NCBI GenBank assembly: GCA_041751425.1 | Contig: JBGSXL010000007.1 | Location: 269,196 to 333,195, forward strand | Length of the DNA stretch: 64,000 nt | Direction: 5' to 3' | Source of the DNA: JAVVEG01 sp041751425 | GTDB taxonomy: Bacteria; Pseudomonadota; Gammaproteobacteria; Pseudomonadales; Pseudohongiellaceae | Shown: piece by piece, positions 43,311 through 52,702 of the stretch | Layout of the letters: every line of letters starts with the position of its first letter | How positions within the stretch are numbered: position 1 is the first letter of the stretch | Made by a program: the position numbers and the translations under genes | The notes under the pieces: model-generated | Told to the model about the DNA's origin: nothing | Seen by the model: only the letters and a program-made list of their open reading frames with translations | Database searches by the model: none

Positions 43311-44576
43311 GTGCCGGTCGGACTGTTTTTCTTCGCCATTCCGGCTTGGCTCGCCTCGAATGGTGCTTCGACCGCCGCAATCGCGGGCGTCGTCAGTCTG
43401 TCGATCCTACCTTGGACGCTTAAATTCTTCCTCGGCTTCATCATGGATCGATACACATTTTTGCCGATGGGCAGACGCCGCATCTGGATCATCGGTGCGC
43501 AAGCATCAATTGTCGCTATGCTTCTATTCGCGGCCATAATGTCACCGGGGGCGGAGGAAATCTGGCTGCTTTCGATTCTCGGGTTTCTTGCGAATGCCGG
43601 GACTGCGTTTCAGGATGTCTCCATCGACAGCCTGGCAGTCGATATCATGAATGAAGACGAGCGCGCCAAAGCGGCTGGCATCATGTTCGGCGGACAGATT
43701 CTGGGCATTTCGGCGACCACTTTTGTCGGCGGACAGTTAATCGCCGTTTATGGCACAGTGGCAGGCTATCTCGCCGCTGCCCTAGTGGTGACATGCGTCC
43801 TCATCTTCGGGATTTGCATTCTCGAACGCGATGGCGAAGGACGATTTCCCTGGAGTGGCGGCAAAGCCCATCCGCGCAACATCGCCATACAGGTCGAGTC
43901 GTGGAAGCCACTCTTGATAAGCAGCGCTAAGGCAATGTTCGCCCCGATAAGCCTGATTGCAGTTGTCTTCTTCTTCTTCAGCGCAATGCCAAGCGGCATT
44001 TCCGAAGCCTATCACCCCGGACTGGCAACCAGCATAGGAGGTTGGTCGCAGACCGATTACACCAACACTATTGCGGCGGCGCAATTTTCTGTTGGCATCT
44101 TCGCCCTTACGCTGGGCGGCTGGATTGTCGCAAAGATCGGGGCGCAAGGAGCGACATTGATCCAGTGCATATTGATCGGGCTGTTCGCGCTAGGCTTCGG
44201 TTTGGCGCGCGATCATTGGACCAACGCATCGCTTCTGACCGCATTTTTCTGGCAGACCGAATTTTTCGCTACAATGTTGGTCGTCTCATTGGTCCCCATT
44301 GCGATGCGACTGTGCGATCCACGCGTCGCCGCCACGCAGTTCACGCTTTACATGGCCGTCTCCAATGTCGGGCGTCCATTGGGCAATTCCGTTGCGGCTG
44401 CAACCGACGCCGCCACCGCCCCGCACAACATGTATTTTTTCCTCGCAGGTATTTTCGCCGTGCTGACCCTTATATTGTGGTTCGTCCGCTTTCCATCCCG
44501 CGCGCCCGAGGTCGAAGAAATAGTTGAAACGGCGCACCCGGTAAAGGCAGGTGAACCAGCACCCAAAATCAACTAG
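43311..44576 (+). CDS. MFS transporter (AmpG/PAT-like), start uncertain, inserted gene
   Basis: This is a 12-helix major facilitator protein. GVPVGLFFFAIPAWLAS is the first helix and MDRYTFLPMGRRRIWII the loop 2-3 signature. GTG 43311 would remove the first part of helix 1, because the frame is open back to 43227 and codes LRLLTVFLFYFTQG immediately upstream. No ATG, GTG or TTG lies in that extension; CTG 43269 or 43275 is possible, or the true start was lost. It lies between 106-base direct repeats, so it was probably acquired. The substrate is unknown; AmpG-like members carry muropeptides. Confidence 0.75.
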   Translation: MPVGLFFFAIPAWLASNGASTAAIAGVVSLSILPWTLKFFLGFIMDRYTFLPMGRRRIWIIGAQASIVAMLLFAAIMSPGAEEIWLLSILGFLANAGTAFQDVSIDSLAVDIMNEDERAKAAGIMFGGQILGISATTFVGGQLIAVYGTVAGYLAAALVVTCVLIFGICILERDGEGRFPWSGGKAHPRNIAIQVESWKPLLISSAKAMFAPISLIAVVFFFFSAMPSGISEAYHPGLATSIGGWSQTDYTNTIAAAQFSVGIFALTLGGWIVAKIGAQGATLIQCILIGLFALGFGLARDHWTNASLLTAFFWQTEFFATMLVVSLVPIAMRLCDPRVAATQFTLYMAVSNVGRPLGNSVAAATDAATAPHNMYFFLAGIFAVLTLILWFVRFPSRAPEVEEIVETAHPVKAGEPAPKIN

Positions 44577-44604
44577 ATAGTCTATGGCTCTTGACCGTTC
44601 TTTT

Positions 44605-44710
44605 CTCTCACTCCGCATGGCGCGCCATGCGCAAACCACGCCACTTCAGGTAAGCAACGAGTATGTCTAAACAGGACACCAGTCAGCGTTTCATTTTTGC
44701 GGATTCTGAT
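44605..44710 (+). repeat. Right copy of 106-bp direct repeat
   Basis: This is the partner of 42836-42941. It ends inside the intact hslO gene and starts 28 bases after the MFS stop codon. Confidence 0.85.
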
Positions 44711-45529
44711 ATCCGCGGTGAAATGGTCACACTAACAAGCAGTTATCTGGAAGCTGTGGGCAGATACGGTTATCCGCCAGCGGTAAGTCAATTGCTGGGC
44801 CAGTTTCTGGCAGCGGGAGTCTTGCTGGGCAGCACAATCAAATTCGAAGGGCGACTGGTGCTGCAGGCGCGGGGCAATGGTCAGATCTCCTTGCTAATGT
44901 CTGAATTCACCAGTGCCGGAGAGATCCGCGGCATTGCACGTTTCAAGGAAGCGCCTGATGCGACAGAGTTCAGTGAACTGGTGGGGCAGGGGACGCTGGT
45001 TATCACCGTAGATTCCAGTCGCGGCGATCCCTATCAGGGTGTGGTTGCCTTGGAGAGTGACAATCTGGCGCAGTGCCTGCAGGACTATTTCTACCAGTCC
45101 GAACAATTGGGCAGCTGGATCATGCTGGCGGTAGATGAAAACAGAGTGTCGGCTATCATGCTGCAGCAACTGCCTGCGCAATTGCAAAAAGAACCGGAGT
45201 TGCGTGAGGAACAATGGCAGCATGCCGTGCATCTGGCCAGGACGTTGCAAGACTCCGAGTTACTGAGTCTGGACAATGAAACGATTCTGCACCGTTTGTA
45301 TCACGAGGAGACACTAAGTCTGTTTGCTGTCAGAGACGTGAAGTACCAATGCAGCTGCACGCGCGAGCGCACGGCCAGAGCTTTGTTGGCCATCGGTAAG
45401 GATGAGGTGGACAGCATTGTCGCGGAGCAGGGCGGCGTTGCCATCAGTTGTGAATTCTGCGGGACGGAGTACAACTTCGGTCCCGGTGAGATAGATATGC
45501 TTTTCGACAAGGGCGGTTCTGTTCATTAA
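44663..45529 (+). CDS. hslO: Hsp33 redox-regulated chaperone
   Basis: This 288-residue holdase is activated by oxidation and unfolding. The zinc/redox switch cysteines are complete: CSC in KYQCSCTRER and CEFC in ISCEFCGTEY. The N-terminal domain (RFIFADSDIRGEM) is also typical. The start ATG reads through a copy of the trpEG stop context (GAGTATGTCTAA), so the gene once overlapped trpEG by eight bases. That junction is now broken by the MFS insert. It is a cytoplasmic defence against hypochlorite and heat. Confidence 0.95.
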   Translation: MSKQDTSQRFIFADSDIRGEMVTLTSSYLEAVGRYGYPPAVSQLLGQFLAAGVLLGSTIKFEGRLVLQARGNGQISLLMSEFTSAGEIRGIARFKEAPDATEFSELVGQGTLVITVDSSRGDPYQGVVALESDNLAQCLQDYFYQSEQLGSWIMLAVDENRVSAIMLQQLPAQLQKEPELREEQWQHAVHLARTLQDSELLSLDNETILHRLYHEETLSLFAVRDVKYQCSCTRERTARALLAIGKDEVDSIVAEQGGVAISCEFCGTEYNFGPGEIDMLFDKGGSVH

Positions 45530-45552
45530 AAGCACGGGTCACTAAGACTATT

Positions 45553-45573
45553 GGCTATCAGGACCTGATAGCC
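45553..45573. terminator. Perfect hairpin between convergent hslO and ltaE
   Basis: GGCTATCAG-GAC-CTGATAGCC forms nine pairs and includes the ltaE stop codon. No U-run follows on either strand, so termination strength is doubtful. Confidence 0.4.
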
Positions 45574-46577
45574 CCGAAAGCAGAAATGGTCGTTGCAATA
45601 TCCGCATCGCTCAGATCTCTGTGTGTGACAAGCCGCATCAGTGTGCGATAAGTCCGGTCAGCCTTGATGCTGCGCTTATCCAGCTCATCGGCCAACGCCT
45701 GTCGGGGTCCGTTAGGTACGTCCACAAACACCATGTTGGTTTGCACCGGCTCTACCCGATAGCCTGCAGCCTGCAGACCATCAGCCAGATGCTGCGCACG
45801 TCGATGGTCGGCCGCCAGATCCTGCACCTGATTCTCCAGCGCATAAATACCTGCCGCAGCCAGAATGCCAGCTTGTCGCAAACCTCCGCCGGTCACCTTG
45901 CGCCAGCGATGTGCGCTCTTTATGAAATCCCGTGATCCCAGCAATACCGAACCGACCGGCGCGCCAAGGCCCTTGGACAGACATATGGACACAGAATCGA
46001 ATGGCTTTGTTATGGCAGCGAGTTCCACACCCAGAGCAACGGCAGCATTGAATACCCGCGCGCCATCCAGATGCAGTGCCAAACCTTGCTTATCAGCCAG
46101 TTGCCTTGCCTGCACCATATAATCCATGGCCAGCACCTTGCCATGCACCGTGTTCTCAAGACATAGCAGGCGGGTGCGGGCAAAGTGATCATCGGCTGGT
46201 TTGATGGCGGCCAGAATATCATCCAGAGGCATCTCGCCGGCAGCATTGAAGTTCAGTGGTTGGGGTTGAATACCACCCAGCGCTGCAGCGCCACCGCCTT
46301 CATATTTGTAAGTATGCGCCTGTTGCCCGACGATATACTCGTCACCACGACCGCAATGTGTCAGCAGCGCCACCAGATTGGATTGCGTACCGGAGGGCAT
46401 GAACAGGCCTGCCTCCATACCGGCACGCTCCGCCAGCATCTCCTGCAGTTTGTTCACCGTTGGGTCTTCACCGTAGACATCATCACCCACGGGGGCTGCC
46501 ATCATGGCAGCAAGCATGGCTTTGCCGGGTCGGGTTACCGTATCGCTGCGCAAATCTATCCAGGGTTTTTCAATCAA
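45558..46577 (-). CDS. ltaE: Low-specificity L-threonine aldolase
   Basis: This 339-residue PLP enzyme splits L-threonine or allo-threonine into glycine and acetaldehyde. The N-terminal LRSDTVTRPGKAM is diagnostic. The PLP lysine is in SICLSKGLGAPVGS, and HLDGARVFNAA is the cofactor Asp region. The start is a TTG at 46577 with GGAGA upstream. It is convergent with hslO. Cytoplasmic tetramer in known relatives. Confidence 0.92.
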   Translation of the reverse strand: MIEKPWIDLRSDTVTRPGKAMLAAMMAAPVGDDVYGEDPTVNKLQEMLAERAGMEAGLFMPSGTQSNLVALLTHCGRGDEYIVGQQAHTYKYEGGGAAALGGIQPQPLNFNAAGEMPLDDILAAIKPADDHFARTRLLCLENTVHGKVLAMDYMVQARQLADKQGLALHLDGARVFNAAVALGVELAAITKPFDSVSICLSKGLGAPVGSVLLGSRDFIKSAHRWRKVTGGGLRQAGILAAAGIYALENQVQDLAADHRRAQHLADGLQAAGYRVEPVQTNMVFVDVPNGPRQALADELDKRSIKADRTYRTLMRLVTHRDLSDADIATTISAFGAIRS

Positions 46578-46714
46578 AATGCAGACTCTCCGTGCTACTT
46601 ATAGCCATTTTGAACTAGCAAAGCATTAAATGAACTAAGCCAAGGGCTTGTAATCGTGCGCATTGTAGCCTACTTTTCACCAAAGCTCTTTGGGCCTTAG
46701 CATGGATAATAATA

Positions 46715-48058
46715 ATGACAATACTGACTGCTGTTAATCTGATCATCTTTGCCGGTTTACTGTTTCTGCTAGTCAAATTACGCAACAAGGAACTGACCCT
46801 GTCTCGCCAGGTGTTTGTTGGTCTGGTGCTGGGTGTAGTTTTTGGGTTTTATTTGCAGTTTGTACATGGCGGCGATGCGGCCGCGATAGGACAGACGCTG
46901 TCATGGACGAGTGTCGTTGGTGATGTGTATGTCGCGCTGTTACGTATGATCATCATGCCATTGGTGCTGGTCACCATGATTGCTGCTGTGGTGCGCTTGC
47001 AGGCGGTGGCTGCGCTGGGCAAGATCGGCGCCTCGGTGATTGGTCTGTTGGTGTTTACTACCGCGGTTGCGGCGCTTGTCGGCGTTATCATAGCCAGTGC
47101 GTTTGGTCTGACCGCCGAAGGCCTGGTAGCTGGCGATCGTGAAACTGCACGCGCGCAAACCTTAGAGGTACGGCAACAGGTTGTCAGCGATCTTGATATT
47201 GGCGATGTCATCGTTCGGTTTGTGCCTACCAATATATTCGCGGATCTTGCAGGCGCCAGGGACACCTCCATTATCGCTGTTGTCATTTTCGGAATGCTTT
47301 TTGGTCTGGCTGCGCTGTTGGTGAGTCGCGAGAAGCCTGAGTATGCCCAACGGATCGGCGATTTCATGGAAACCATACAGGCTATTGTGATGCGTCTGGT
47401 GAAAATGATCATGATACTGACACCATACGGTATTCTTGCGTTGATGACTTATGTGGTAGCCAGCTCCAATGGTTCTGACATATTGAATCTGATTGGTTTT
47501 GTCGTGGCATCTTACGTCGCCATTGTGATCATGTTTATTTTCCATGGCTTGCTGTTGTCGCTGTCCGGCGTCAGCCCACTGGATTATTTCCGCAAGATTT
47601 GGCCGGTTCTCACATTCGCCTTTGCAACAAGGAGTTCGGCAGCAACAATACCCTTGAACATAAAAACTCAAGTAGAAGAACTGAATGTGCCACCGTCAAT
47701 AGCCAGTTTGTCGGCTTCATTTGGTGCAACAATAGGACAAAATGGTTGTGCGGGTATTTACCCTGCCATGCTGGCGGTGATGGTTGCACCAACCATGGGG
47801 ATCAATCCGCTGGCACCAGATTTTCTCTTCACACTGGTCGCTATCATTTCCATCAGCTCATTCGGTGTGGCTGGTGTTGGTGGTGGCGCGACATTCGCTG
47901 CGTTGATTGTGCTGCCAGCGATGGGCCTGCCAATCGCACTGGTGGCGTTGTTGATATCCATTGAGCCATTGATCGATATGGGGCGCACGGCACTTAATGT
48001 CAGTGGTGCGATGACCAGCGGTGTGATTACGGGGCGAGTCATAAAAGAAGGGGTCTGA
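46715..48058 (+). CDS. Dicarboxylate/amino acid:cation symporter, TcyP-like
   Basis: This 447-residue DAACS-family transporter has about eight helices and two re-entrant loops. The C-terminal substrate signature SFGATIGQNGCAGIYPA differs from the N-M-D-G-T of glutamate carriers and matches the TcyP/YdjN group, which takes up L-cystine. MIIMPLVLVTMIAAVVRL is the conserved N-terminal part. It is probably a sodium-linked cystine or related importer in the inner membrane. It is convergent with mipA across 16 bases. Confidence 0.82.
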   Translation: MTILTAVNLIIFAGLLFLLVKLRNKELTLSRQVFVGLVLGVVFGFYLQFVHGGDAAAIGQTLSWTSVVGDVYVALLRMIIMPLVLVTMIAAVVRLQAVAALGKIGASVIGLLVFTTAVAALVGVIIASAFGLTAEGLVAGDRETARAQTLEVRQQVVSDLDIGDVIVRFVPTNIFADLAGARDTSIIAVVIFGMLFGLAALLVSREKPEYAQRIGDFMETIQAIVMRLVKMIMILTPYGILALMTYVVASSNGSDILNLIGFVVASYVAIVIMFIFHGLLLSLSGVSPLDYFRKIWPVLTFAFATRSSAATIPLNIKTQVEELNVPPSIASLSASFGATIGQNGCAGIYPAMLAVMVAPTMGINPLAPDFLFTLVAIISISSFGVAGVGGGATFAALIVLPAMGLPIALVALLISIEPLIDMGRTALNVSGAMTSGVITGRVIKEGV

Positions 48059-48074
48059 CGTATTACTTGCTTGT

Positions 48075-48932
48075 TTATTCTTTAACCATTTTCTCGCTGG
48101 CCAGCAGCAGCCAGATGAAACCGGCGCCAAAACCAAAAGTAAAATCCTTTTCGTGCAACGGACTGCGCGAATTGGCGGCACCATGGTGAGAGTTGGTCTG
48201 TATGCCCAGAAATAAGCGACCTTTTTCATTGACGCGATAGCTGCCGTAGAAATTCAGCCCGGTTCCGAAATAGCCACTCTCCGCTTCGTACACGGGTCTT
48301 TGTGGCGTGGCAAACTCCGGAATAACATCAAAGAAATAAGCGTGCAGCTTTTCCGATGCCCATAATGGTCGCAATGAAACAGTTGCCTCCAGTTTGGGGT
48401 TGATAAAGCCGTAATGTTTGTACTGCAGCATGGGTTCAAAGACATAACCGCGTTGGTCGATGCGACTCAAGTCACTGGAAAAAACACTGCGCGCCTGCAA
48501 CGCGAGTTTAAGCTCGGATCTGCTAGTGTCAGCAAAGGCATAGTCGGCCAACTTGATAGTCAGTTGCGGGCCAATCTGAAACATGAAGTCCAAATCTGGC
48601 ATGCCACTACGGCTTTCATTATCCTCGCTGTCGGCATCAAAAGCCGCGCTGAAAGACAGATCCAGCTCCAGGCGCTCATTCTCGAAAGCGACAGCGCGGG
48701 CGTTTTGCCCATCACCCATCCGAAAAACCTCACCGCGATAGATGATATAGGGCAGCCCCAGGCCGCGCACATGGCGCTCGGATGAGGTGGGATAGTCGGG
48801 TGCCAATAACAGGCCGGCGCCAACACCGAGTTCCCATAGCGGCTTTTCATCGCCGGCATCCGCGGCGTGGACCGTGGAGGTAATCAGCGAAGCGCTGCTC
48901 AGCATGATGGCTGGCGCAAGAAATTTAAACAT
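48075..48932 (-). CDS. MipA/OmpV family outer-membrane protein
   Basis: This 285-residue protein has a signal peptide (MFKFLAPAIML ... VHAADA) and an OmpV-type beta-barrel: WELGVGAGLLLAPDYPTS at the start, alternating hydrophobic strands and a terminal GFGAGFIW. Members include MipA, a scaffold for murein enzymes, and OmpV. It sits in the outer membrane. Its neighbours do not explain its role. Confidence 0.88.
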   Translation of the reverse strand: MFKFLAPAIMLSSASLITSTVHAADAGDEKPLWELGVGAGLLLAPDYPTSSERHVRGLGLPYIIYRGEVFRMGDGQNARAVAFENERLELDLSFSAAFDADSEDNESRSGMPDLDFMFQIGPQLTIKLADYAFADTSRSELKLALQARSVFSSDLSRIDQRGYVFEPMLQYKHYGFINPKLEATVSLRPLWASEKLHAYFFDVIPEFATPQRPVYEAESGYFGTGLNFYGSYRVNEKGRLFLGIQTNSHHGAANSRSPLHEKDFTFGFGAGFIWLLLASEKMVKE

Positions 48933-48979
48933 GATGCGGTGAATTCCTGAATTAGAACTTCCGTCAGTATACGCTGTAA

Positions 48980-50014
48980 CTATCGCGCCGGGTCACCCAG
49001 TGCATGTACCAATCGTAAACCTGCCAGTACCAGGCGTTGCTCGGCGACGCTTTGCATTTGGGTTACATATTCAGCGTCCAGAATGAACACTGGCAATTCA
49101 GTTGCTGATCTCTCGGCGTGCAGCACGGCTTCGCGCATGTCATCAGTGTAGACAAGTGTCTGCAGGATATCGCGACTTTCCTGCAGCCACAATGCGCTGT
49201 TATCTGTTGCCAGCAGTTCTCTGTCCAGACTAATGCGTGCGGCTGCAACGGTCAGTTTCTCCTGTGTTTCCGCGAAAGGCATATCACTCAATGCCTGGTC
49301 CCATCGTGCATGCAAATTGCCGCCCCGGGTATTGATGTCATTACCACCACGGTCACCATTGACGAACAACTTTGCAGAGAGCAGAGAGCCAGCATGCAAG
49401 GGTTGATGAATATCGCCCAGCAGATGCATCACCCAGCACAGAGCGATGGCGCGCTCAGACTCAGCAACGTTAATGTCATTCAGACGATGCAATGAATAGT
49501 ATAGTGCGAGCATCATGTTGGTGACTTGATTTGCAGCATGAATCGTATCCGGATGCTCACCTTGAATATCCGGTAGTGCTACCATGCCGACATAGACATT
49601 GCCCTGTATAGAAGAGTTACCCAATTCCGGGGCAGGTACCCAGCGACCATCTATAAAGTGCCAGTTGGCACGATTATATATGTTGCGTTCGCTTTCGGGC
49701 AGGATGCCACGCGCCACGTCGGGCCACACCGCTGCCTGACCAAAGAGCCAGCGGTCCTGCTCCGCGTTGCTGCCGCGACTTATTGCAGCGGGCATTCTTT
49801 CCCGGAAGTCCTCAGCGAAGCGTGGGTGTTGTGACAATATCGATAACAGCGCATCGCGACGTTCCGCGGGCAGATACTCGAAAGCGATGCCTGCATTCAG
49901 ACGATGCCCGGTGGCATCCCATGCATGCAGGTTTACGGAAAATAAGAAACTGACTAAGGCGCAGAACAACACTGAACCTGCTCGTGTCCTGAACCAAACA
50001 TATGCTGAATTCAT
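48980..50014 (-). CDS. Exported S1/P1-type nuclease
   Basis: This 344-residue protein has a signal peptide ending just before Trp (VNLHA then WDATGHRLNAGIA), as required because the mature N-terminal Trp is a zinc ligand in S1/P1 nucleases. Other ligands are in NWHFID, CWVMHLLGDIHQPLH and GDRGGNDIN. It should cut single-stranded nucleic acids or 3'-nucleotides in the periplasm or outside. It begins 12 bases after livF on the same strand, so it may be expressed with the Liv transporter. Confidence 0.88.
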   Translation of the reverse strand: MNSAYVWFRTRAGSVLFCALVSFLFSVNLHAWDATGHRLNAGIAFEYLPAERRDALLSILSQHPRFAEDFRERMPAAISRGSNAEQDRWLFGQAAVWPDVARGILPESERNIYNRANWHFIDGRWVPAPELGNSSIQGNVYVGMVALPDIQGEHPDTIHAANQVTNMMLALYYSLHRLNDINVAESERAIALCWVMHLLGDIHQPLHAGSLLSAKLFVNGDRGGNDINTRGGNLHARWDQALSDMPFAETQEKLTVAAARISLDRELLATDNSALWLQESRDILQTLVYTDDMREAVLHAERSATELPVFILDAEYVTQMQSVAEQRLVLAGLRLVHALGDPAR

Positions 50015-50026
50015 GATGAGAAACTC

Positions 50027-50722
50027 TTACACTTCCAACCATTCCTTGCGAACGGATTCTTCCTTGAGCAAACTATCCGGGGTGCCTTCGTAGACCATAT
50101 GACCATGGCCCATGACATACAAGCGATGCGAAATTCGCAGAGCAATAGTCAGCTTCTGTTCTACCAACAGGATGGCAACGCCACGTCGGGCGATCTCCTG
50201 CAACAACTCACCAATCTGTTCCACCACTTTGGGAGCGAGCCCCTCGGTGGGTTCGTCAATCATGATCAGTTCCGGGTCACCCATCAAAGTACGGCACATG
50301 CACAACATCTGCTGCTCGCCGCCACTCAACACACCGCCGGGTACATCCGCGCGCTCGGCGAGGTTGGGGAACATCTTGAACATCTCATCGATATTCCAGC
50401 GCCCGGTGGATTTGCTGCCCTTCATGCCCAGAGTCAGATTCTGCCGAACCGTTAAGGTCGGGAAAATATCGCGGCTTTCCGGCACATAGCCGATACCCAG
50501 GTGAGCTATCTCGAAACTGCGCTTACCGGCAATCTCCTGGCCCTTGAACAGGATGGAACCCTTGGGTTCCACTTCGCCCATAATTGTTTTAACGGTGGTA
50601 GAACGACCTACACCATTACGTCCCAGCAGGCTGACAATCTCGCCTTCGCCGACACGGAAATTGACGCCGCGCAGAATGTGGCTTTTACCGTAATAGGCGT
50701 GCAGATCTTTAACTTCAAGCAC
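50027..50722 (-). CDS. livF: Branched-chain amino acid-type ABC transporter ATP-binding protein LivF
   Basis: This 231-residue ATPase starts at GTG 50722 (VLEVKDLHAYYGKSHIL) with GAGGTG eight bases upstream, overlapping the end of livG. The longer frame to 50809 is not homologous. The Walker A is LLGRNGVGRST (the usual lysine of GKST is Arg here), the signature LSGGEQQML and the Walker B LIMIDEPTEGL. The Arg for Lys in Walker A is unusual and could weaken ATP hydrolysis at this subunit. It pairs with LivG. Confidence 0.88.
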   Translation of the reverse strand: MLEVKDLHAYYGKSHILRGVNFRVGEGEIVSLLGRNGVGRSTTVKTIMGEVEPKGSILFKGQEIAGKRSFEIAHLGIGYVPESRDIFPTLTVRQNLTLGMKGSKSTGRWNIDEMFKMFPNLAERADVPGGVLSGGEQQMLCMCRTLMGDPELIMIDEPTEGLAPKVVEQIGELLQEIARRGVAILLVEQKLTIALRISHRLYVMGHGHMVYEGTPDSLLKEESVRKEWLEV

Positions 50723-51467
50723 TGGTAGCCACCTCGCCCAAATACGCTTCCTGCACTCTGGGGTTACTGCGTACTTTGTCAGGCGTGTCGCAGGCAATAA
50801 TTTCGCCATACACCAAAACAGAAATCCGGTCAGCTACGTCAAAAACAATATTCATATCATGCTCAACCATAATCAGGGTTTTGCCTTCTGTGATCTTGCG
50901 AATCAAAGCGACGGCATTACGTGCTTCGCTCAGACTCATGCCCGCCACGGGTTCATCTAGCAGTATCATCTCGGCGCCGCTGGCAATGGCTACGCCAAGT
51001 TCCAGCGCGCGCTGTTCAGCGTAAGCCAGTTCGCCTGCCGGGAAATTGCGGCGATCAAGCAGACCAATCTCGTGCAGAGTCTGCTCGGCTTTTTCATTCA
51101 AGCCTTTTTGCTTGCCTACCAGGTGCCAGAACGAATAGCGATAACCCATCGACCACAATAATGCGCAGCGCACATTCTCGAACACGCTCATCAGTGGGAA
51201 AATATTGGTTACCTGAAAGCTGCGTGCCAGCCCCATGCGAGCTATTTCGTAGGGCGCTCTATTCTGAATCTCATTGCCTTTGAACTCGATGGTGCCAGAG
51301 TTAACACTATGGCGTCCGCTGATCAAATGGAACAAAGTGGATTTGCCGGCGCCATTGGGGCCGATGATGGCGTGCTTCTCACCCTGCTCAATATCCAGAC
51401 TTACGCCGCGAATGATTTCAGTCTGACCAAATTTTTTGGTGATGTTCTTCAAGGAGAGGATAGCCAT
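50715..51467 (-). CDS. livG: Branched-chain amino acid-type ABC transporter ATP-binding protein LivG
   Basis: This 250-residue ATPase has Walker A IGPNGAGKST, a Q-loop region, an unusual signature region (FPAGELAYAEQRALEL replaces LSGG with PAGE) and Walker B MILLDEPVAGM. The start overlaps the livM stop (TGATG). It powers uptake with LivF. The substituted signature is seen in this family. Confidence 0.92.
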   Translation of the reverse strand: MAILSLKNITKKFGQTEIIRGVSLDIEQGEKHAIIGPNGAGKSTLFHLISGRHSVNSGTIEFKGNEIQNRAPYEIARMGLARSFQVTNIFPLMSVFENVRCALLWSMGYRYSFWHLVGKQKGLNEKAEQTLHEIGLLDRRNFPAGELAYAEQRALELGVAIASGAEMILLDEPVAGMSLSEARNAVALIRKITEGKTLIMVEHDMNIVFDVADRISVLVYGEIIACDTPDKVRSNPRVQEAYLGEVATSA

Positions 51468-52702
51468 CAGTTCGCCTCCTTGTTGATCTCTGGGATGGTT
51501 GTAGCGGCAGCCCAGGCAGCGCGCAGTTGAGGCAGAGTGCGTCGCAATGCATAAAAGGAAGCGCCTGTGACCACGACCAGAAGTGCCCAGCTACCAGCAC
51601 CCGATGGATTCAGCGTTATGCCAAGGAAAACGAATTCATTGCTGCTGACATGCGACATTTCGAGCATTGCAATCATGGACAATACGAAAACGGTACCAGG
51701 TATGAATGTGATGGTGTACGGAAGCGCCAGAGTCTGCAGTTTGCCAAGATGCCAGGGAACCCGGTGCATCATCATGAAACCCGCCAGGCCACGCGGCAGG
51801 AACATGACTGTCAACACGAACATGATGCCCAGATACAGCATCCACAATTCGGTGTAGTTGCTGAGTACGGAGTTCACCAGAGTCAATACGATGGCGCCAA
51901 CAATAGGGCCAATAAAGAAACCCAGCCCACCAATGTAAGCCATCAGCAACACGCGTCCGGACGTGATGGCATTCAGATTCTCTTCGGTTATGATTTCGTA
52001 GTTGACGGCAAACAAACCGCCAGCCACTCCGGCAAAAAAGCCAGCGGCGCAGAAGGAGATGAAACGAACTTTGCGGGCGCTGTAGCCGATAAATTCCGCG
52101 CGCTCAGCGTTATCTCGAACTGCGTTAGCCATACGACCAGCAGGTGTCTGCGTGAACAGGTACATGAACAAAATAGCAACATACATCCAGGCCGCGCCGA
52201 GATAATAAATATGCAGGTCTTGCGTGAATTCGATACCGAACAGGGGAGGACCAAAAGTTCGATCGCCGCTGATGCCTGCTTCACCACCAAAGAAAGACAC
52301 CAGAATCAAAGATGAGGCAGCAATCAATTCGCCGATGCCCAACGAGATCATCGCAAAGACAGTTCCTGCTTTGCGCGTGGAGAAGCTGCCGATAAAAATA
52401 GCTGCGAGCAAGCCAAACAAACCACCGACCAGCGGGATCAGGGTGGTGGACATCATGATGGTTTCGTACTCCACCATACGCAGCACATGTACCGCAAGAA
52501 AACCGCCCATACCGAAGTAAACCGCGTGCCCAAAAGAGAGCATGCCGCCCTGGCCCAGCAGCATGTTATAGCTAAGTGCGAAAACGATCATGATGGCCAT
52601 TTGATTGAAAATCGAAATGGACAGCAGAGAGTCAAAAATCTCCGGCAGAATCAGCAGGGTGACGGCTAACAGAATCCAGATAGTAAATTTCTTCATGATC
52701 AT
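51467..52702 (-). CDS. livM: Branched-chain amino acid-type ABC transporter permease LivM
   Basis: This 411-residue inner-membrane permease has the LivM conserved block GRMANAVRDNAERAEFIGY and LGQGGMLSFGHAVYFGMGG. It has about ten helices, with a C-terminal extension of two helices beyond the usual length. The ATG at 52702 overlaps the livH stop (ATGA). Confidence 0.92.
   Translation of the reverse strand: MIMKKFTIWILLAVTLLILPEIFDSLLSISIFNQMAIMIVFALSYNMLLGQGGMLSFGHAVYFGMGGFLAVHVLRMVEYETIMMSTTLIPLVGGLFGLLAAIFIGSFSTRKAGTVFAMISLGIGELIAASSLILVSFFGGEAGISGDRTFGPPLFGIEFTQDLHIYYLGAAWMYVAILFMYLFTQTPAGRMANAVRDNAERAEFIGYSARKVRFISFCAAGFFAGVAGGLFAVNYEIITEENLNAITSGRVLLMAYIGGLGFFIGPIVGAIVLTLVNSVLSNYTELWMLYLGIMFVLTVMFLPRGLAGFMMMHRVPWHLGKLQTLALPYTITFIPGTVFVLSMIAMLEMSHVSSNEFVFLGITLNPSGAGSWALLVVVTGASFYALRRTLPQLRAAWAAATTIPEINKEAN

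Noticed and set aside
51527..52315. Open frame of 262 codons on the plus strand opposite livM
   Set aside because: Low-complexity His/Gln/Asn-rich product opposite a conserved permease; a shadow.
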